Shown here: positions 60,389-64,000 of the stretch, piece by piece
How positions within the stretch are numbered: the first letter of the stretch is position 1
Layout of the letters: every line of letters begins with the position of its first letter
Assembly (NCBI GenBank): GCA_963739385.1
Contig: CAVUAI010000063.1
Span: 62,001-126,000 of the forward strand
DNA: 64,000 bases
Source: VAZQ01 sp963739385
Lineage (GTDB): Bacteria > Pseudomonadota > Alphaproteobacteria > Rhizobiales > Xanthobacteraceae
Direction of reading: 5' to 3'
Notes under the pieces: model-generated
What the model saw: the letters and a program-made list of their open reading frames with translations, nothing else
Told to the model about the DNA's origin: nothing
Databases searched by the model: none
Translations under genes and position numbers: made by a program

Positions 60389-61362
60389 GGCGGCGCGAGT
60401 TCATGGCGCTGCTCGGCGGCGCGGCGGTCGCATGGCCGCTGGCGGCGCGCGCGCAACAGGCGGCGATGCCGGTGATTGGGTTTCTTCGCAGCGCGGCGGC
60501 TGCCAGTTCGGCGCACTTTGTCAGCGCGTTCCAGCGGGGCCTGGGTGAGGCTGGATTCCTTGAGGGCCAGAACGTCGCCATCGACTATCGCTGGGCGGAA
60601 GATCAGCCCGATCGGCTGCCGGCAATCGCGGCCGAACTCGTCCAGCGCCGGGTGGCCGTGATCGTTGCAACCGGCATTGCGGTGCCGGCCCTCAAAGCGG
60701 CGACGGCGGCAATCCCAATCATCTTCGTGACTGGCTACGATCCGGTCAGAACCGGCTTTGTCACGAGCCTCAGCCGGCCCGGCGGAAACGTCACGGGCGT
60801 GGTTTTTACCATTACTGATCTGGTGGCCAAGCGGCTGGGGCTGCTGCACGAGCTGGTTCCCAAGGCTGCCATCATTGCCGTTTTGTTGGACCCGAACCAA
60901 CTGGACGTCGAAGTCGAATTGCGAGAGGCGGAGGCAGCAGGTCGCGCTCTCGGGCGGCAAATCCTGATTGTGAAAGCTACAAGTGACCACGAATTCAAAG
61001 CTGCCTTCGCGACGATCATGCAAGCAGGCGCGAGCGCGCTGCTGGTCGGCGGCGGTCCGGTCTTCATCAACCGACGTCGGCAGCTCGTCGCGCTGGCAGT
61101 CCGCCACGCGCTGCCCGCGAGCTTTCCGACGAGAGACTACCCGGAGGCCGGCGGCCTAATGAGCTACGGAGCAAGCATCTCCGACGCATATCGCCGCGCC
61201 GGCACCTATGCCGGTCGGATTCTCAAGGGTGAGAAACCAGGCGACCTGCCGGTCGAGCTGGCGAGCAAGTTCGATCTGATCATTAACCTCGCGACGGCCA
61301 AAGCGATCGACTTTGAGATTCCGCCGTCGCTGCTCGCCCGCGCCGACGAGGTGATCGAATGA
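60385..61362 (+). CDS. PF04392 ABC substrate-binding protein, array copy 3
   Basis: 325 residues (MRRREFMALLGGAAVAWPLA). Visible: MPVIGFLRSAAAASSAHFVS, LGEAGFLEGQNVAIDYRWAE, SLSRPGGNVTGVVFTITDLV and the C-terminal SLLARADEVIE. Signal with RRREF and ARAQQ cleavage region. ATGA overlap with both neighbours. Confidence 0.93.
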   Translation: MRRREFMALLGGAAVAWPLAARAQQAAMPVIGFLRSAAAASSAHFVSAFQRGLGEAGFLEGQNVAIDYRWAEDQPDRLPAIAAELVQRRVAVIVATGIAVPALKAATAAIPIIFVTGYDPVRTGFVTSLSRPGGNVTGVVFTITDLVAKRLGLLHELVPKAAIIAVLLDPNQLDVEVELREAEAAGRALGRQILIVKATSDHEFKAAFATIMQAGASALLVGGGPVFINRRRQLVALAVRHALPASFPTRDYPEAGGLMSYGASISDAYRRAGTYAGRILKGEKPGDLPVELASKFDLIINLATAKAIDFEIPPSLLARADEVIE

Positions 61363-62342
61363 GACGACGCGAGTTCATCATGCTGCTCGGCGGCGCGGCG
61401 GCCGCTTGGCCGATCACTACGCACGCGCAGCAGCCGGCAATGCCGGTGATTGGATTCCTCTATAGCCAATCGCCTGAGGCGCTGTCTGAGGTGTTGCGGG
61501 GATTTCGCCAGGGCCTGAAAGAGACGGGCTTTGTCGAAGGCAACAACGTGACGATCGAATACCGCTGGGCCGGGAACCAGACTGATCGTCTACCAGCGCT
61601 AGCGGTCGATCTGGTCCGTCGACAGGTCGCGGTCATCGTCGCGATGGATACTCCTTCGGCACTGGTGGCCAAGGCCGCAACCGCGACGATCACCATCATC
61701 TTTAGCACCGGCAGTGACCCCGTAAGGGATGGCCTCGTCGCGAGCCTTGCTCGGCCAGGTGGCAACCTGACGGGCGTTAATTTTTTCGCCGCCGATCTGG
61801 CGGCAAAGCGGCTCGGACTTCTGCGTGAGTTGGTCCCTGGGGCTGCGCGGATTGCCGTGCTGGTCAATCCGGCCCATGCATCGATTACGGAGGCCACTTT
61901 GAGAGATGTTGAGGTGGCCGCTCGCGCCCTGGGGGTGCACGTTCAGGTCCTCAACGCCAGTACCGGCCAAGAGATTGGTGAAGCCTTTGCTACGCTCGTG
62001 CGCGACCGCCCTGACGCTCTTCTCGTCGGCAGCGGCCCGTTCATCAATGCCCGGCGTGTCCAACTGGCATTGCTCGCAGGGCGCTATGGAATTCCCGCGA
62101 TATATACGGGGCGGACATATGTCGAAGCCGGAGGACTGATCAGCTACGGCGCAAGCCTACCGGACGCCTGGCACCAGGTCGGCGTCTATACCGGCCGCAT
62201 CCTCAAAGGCGCCAAGCCATCGGACCTGCCGGTATTGCAGGCAAGCAAATTCGAGCTGGTCATCAACGCCGAAACCGCTCGTATGCTCGGCCTCGAGGTG
62301 CCGCCCTCGCTGCTCGCCCGCGCTGACGAGGTGATCGAATGA
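61359..62342 (+). CDS. PF04392 ABC substrate-binding protein, array copy 4
   Basis: 327 residues (MRRREFIMLLGGAAAAWPIT). The leader sequence is nearly the same as the stump at 27316. Receptor: MPVIGFLYSQSPEALSEVLR, TGFVEGNNVTIEYRWAGNQT, SLARPGGNLTGVNFFAADLA, LLVGSGPFINARRVQLALLA and the end SLLARADEVIE. ATGA overlap on both sides. Confidence 0.93.
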   Translation: MRRREFIMLLGGAAAAWPITTHAQQPAMPVIGFLYSQSPEALSEVLRGFRQGLKETGFVEGNNVTIEYRWAGNQTDRLPALAVDLVRRQVAVIVAMDTPSALVAKAATATITIIFSTGSDPVRDGLVASLARPGGNLTGVNFFAADLAAKRLGLLRELVPGAARIAVLVNPAHASITEATLRDVEVAARALGVHVQVLNASTGQEIGEAFATLVRDRPDALLVGSGPFINARRVQLALLAGRYGIPAIYTGRTYVEAGGLISYGASLPDAWHQVGVYTGRILKGAKPSDLPVLQASKFELVINAETARMLGLEVPPSLLARADEVIE

Positions 62343-63310
62343 GGCGGCGCGAGTTCATGGCGCTGGTAGGTGGGGCGGCGGCCGGATGGCCGCTCATAGC
62401 GCACGGCCAGCAAGCCAGAATGCCGCAAATCGGTCTCATCCAGCCGGGCTCCCGGCTCCCGGAGAACTATCGGGCCTTTCGCGATGGATTGCGTGATCTC
62501 GGCTATGTCGAGGGTCAGAACATAGCTCTCGACATGCGCATCGCCGAAGGCCCCGGTGATCTGCCCAAACTCGTGGAGGAAGTGGTCGGGCGGCCGGCTG
62601 ACATTATTGTAACCGTGAGTGCCCGCGTTACGCTTGCAGCTCGTGCTGCCACCTCATCGATTCCCATTGTCATGATCGGCGCCGGCGACCCGGTCGGCAC
62701 GGGTCTGGTGGCGAGCCTGGCGCGGCCTGGCGGCAATGTCACCGGGTTGAGTCTGCTGGTTCCCGAGCTTAGCGGAAAGCGCCTTGCCTTGCTCAAAGAA
62801 CTGATACCGCAGGCCGCTCGGATCGCCGTACTTGCGAACCCGGCAAACCCGGTCACTGTCCAGCAATGGAAGGAGACGCAGGAGGCGGCACAGCGGATGG
62901 GGATTGCACTGCGCCTGATCGAGGTGCGCGAGCGCAATGATCTTGACGGGGCACTTTCGGCTGCGGCGCAGGCAAACGTTGATGCGGTGGACGTGCTCGG
63001 CGACCCGGTTTTTGTTGAAAACTCCAAGCAGCTCGCTGAGCTCACACTCAAGCATCGGTTGCCGGCAATCGCGTGGCAGCGCGAGTTCGCCGATGCCGGC
63101 GGTCTTACGTCGTACGGCCCGAGCCTCCGCGACCTGTGGCGGCGCGCCGCTAGTTACGTTGACAAAATCCTGAAGGGAGCAACACCGGCAAATCTTCCCG
63201 TGGAACAGCCGACGAGATTCGAGTTTGTCGTCAATTTGAAAACCGCGAAGACCCTGGGCCTCGAAATTTCGCCGACTCTGCTCGCGCGCGCCGACGAGGT
63301 GATCGAATGA
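62339..63310 (+). CDS. PF04392 ABC substrate-binding protein, array copy 5
   Basis: 323 residues (MRRREFMALVGGAAAGWPLI). Receptor: MPQIGLIQPGSRLPENYRAF, LGYVEGQNIALDMRIAEGPG, where the usual YRWAE is DMRIAEG, SLARPGGNVTGLSLLVPELS, and the end TLLARADEVIE. The altered motif suggests a different ligand from its neighbours. ATGA overlap on both sides. Confidence 0.93.
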   Translation: MRRREFMALVGGAAAGWPLIAHGQQARMPQIGLIQPGSRLPENYRAFRDGLRDLGYVEGQNIALDMRIAEGPGDLPKLVEEVVGRPADIIVTVSARVTLAARAATSSIPIVMIGAGDPVGTGLVASLARPGGNVTGLSLLVPELSGKRLALLKELIPQAARIAVLANPANPVTVQQWKETQEAAQRMGIALRLIEVRERNDLDGALSAAAQANVDAVDVLGDPVFVENSKQLAELTLKHRLPAIAWQREFADAGGLTSYGPSLRDLWRRAASYVDKILKGATPANLPVEQPTRFEFVVNLKTAKTLGLEISPTLLARADEVIE

Positions 63311-64000
63311 GACGGCGCGAGTTCATCACGCTGCTCGGCGGTGCGGCTGCCGCGTGGCCTCTCGCGGCGCTGGCGCAGCAGCCAGCGATGCCGCTAGTCG
63401 GATATGTCAGTAGCGCCTCGGTGGACGCTTCCTACATGGCCGCGTTCCGGCAGGGCTTGGCTGGTTTGGGTTATTCCGAGGGCCGCAACGTAGCAATCGA
63501 ATTCCGCTGGGCCGACGGCAAATTCGAGCGCCTGCCGGAGCTGCTCGCGGACTTGATGCAGCGCCGCGCCGCTGTGATTGCCGTCGGCGGGATTACCTCG
63601 GGGCTTGCGGCCAAGGCGGCAACGACGACGATTCCGATCGTCTTTCTCGCGGCCGATGATCCGGTGAAATTCGGGTTGGTCACGAGTCTCAATCGGCCGG
63701 GTGGCAACGCCACGGGGTTGAACCTTTTGACCTCCGAGCTGACCACAAAGCGGCTTGAGCTGATCCGCGATGTCGTACCCACCGCTTCGGGGGTCGCCGT
63801 CCTCGTCAATCCGCGCAGTCCTGAATCCGAGCCGCAAACAAGAGACATCGAGCGGGTCGCGGGCGTGGTCGGGCAACAGATTCGAATTCTCAATGCCAGC
63901 AGCGATCGGGACATCGATGCTGTCTTTGCCACGCTCGTCAAACCGCGCGACGCCGCGCTCCTGGTGACGAACGATGCGTTATTCAGCAGCAGCCGTGATC
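63307..64000 (+). CDS. PF04392 ABC substrate-binding protein, array copy 6 (partial)
   Basis: The window ends inside this gene; about 231 residues are present. MRRREFITLLGGAAAAWPLA starts it, identical to the orphan stump at 54001 over its first 20 residues. Receptor: MPLVGYVSSASVDASYMAAF, LGYSEGRNVAIEFRWADGKF, SLNRPGGNATGLNLLTSELT. The array therefore continues beyond the window. Confidence 0.93.
   Translation, partial: MRRREFITLLGGAAAAWPLAALAQQPAMPLVGYVSSASVDASYMAAFRQGLAGLGYSEGRNVAIEFRWADGKFERLPELLADLMQRRAAVIAVGGITSGLAAKAATTTIPIVFLAADDPVKFGLVTSLNRPGGNATGLNLLTSELTTKRLELIRDVVPTASGVAVLVNPRSPESEPQTRDIERVAGVVGQQIRILNASSDRDIDAVFATLVKPRDAALLVTNDALFSSSRD

Noticed and set aside
1..64000. CRISPR arrays, tRNA and rRNA genes
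   Set aside because: No regularly spaced direct repeats, and no tRNA or rRNA sequence recognised by eye; a covariance search could still find a tRNA I missed.

Overview
The window is GC-rich alphaproteobacterial chromosome, most likely from the Hyphomicrobiales (Bradyrhizobium / Rhodopseudomonas / Xanthobacteraceae side). This is inferred from gene content: rcdA (DUF1465), a DUF1013/TrcR gene, DUF1192, an APH-type homoserine kinase next to ispH and rnhA, a class I aldolase behind pgk, Bug-type binding proteins, and large numbers of PF04392 substrate-binding proteins. GC skew in codon third positions gives long antisense shadow frames that are not genes. I saw no rRNA, tRNA or CRISPR array.

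Region 1 (1-26,000) is mostly housekeeping. A + strand run holds the end of pgk, class I fructose-bisphosphate aldolase, a ThiE-like protein, a Sel1-repeat protein, an inositol monophosphatase, and a MotA/MotB-like envelope pair whose second gene carries a 1-nt frameshift. Then come a GNAT, an ABC exporter divergent from rpmE, rcdA, DUF1192, a quinone oxidoreductase, a 7TM-PAS-GGDEF-EAL protein, YqgE, a DsbD-alpha-like protein, a peroxiredoxin and a B12/radical-SAM protein. An ispH-thrB-rnhA block is next, then a small catabolic-looking group (SnoaL-like protein, Bug receptor, frameshifted MDR dehydrogenase) and trcR.

Region 2 (26,000-50,250) is mixed: an acetyltransferase, two alpha/beta hydrolases, an L,D-transpeptidase lipoprotein, an SsuABC/TauABC-type importer, a DUF417 membrane protein, a CadC-TolB-TPR regulator divergent from an orphan PstS, a class III cyclase, propionyl-CoA synthetase, several very small secreted or membrane proteins, a TauE/SafE exporter, and a three-gene molybdenum hydroxylase operon (large subunit, 2Fe-2S subunit, diheme cytochrome c). 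Repeats and palindromes sit between genes.

Region 3 (50,250-64,000) is an accessory region: DUF2237, an IS110-family transposase, dispersed repeats, two GNATs, a stand-alone LanC-like cyclase, a broken LysR gene, large palindromes, a second TauE/SafE gene, and a tandem array of at least six PF04392 substrate-binding proteins running off the right edge. At every junction the genes overlap by ATGA, and the conserved C-terminal codons (DEVIE) spell a Shine-Dalgarno sequence for the next gene. A seventh copy lies alone at 53,027 and is followed by an orphan 26-residue signal peptide, the stump of a lost neighbour. A similar signal-peptide stump lies near 27,316. The array and its decay products, with the LanC/GNAT group, are the most interesting parts of the window.
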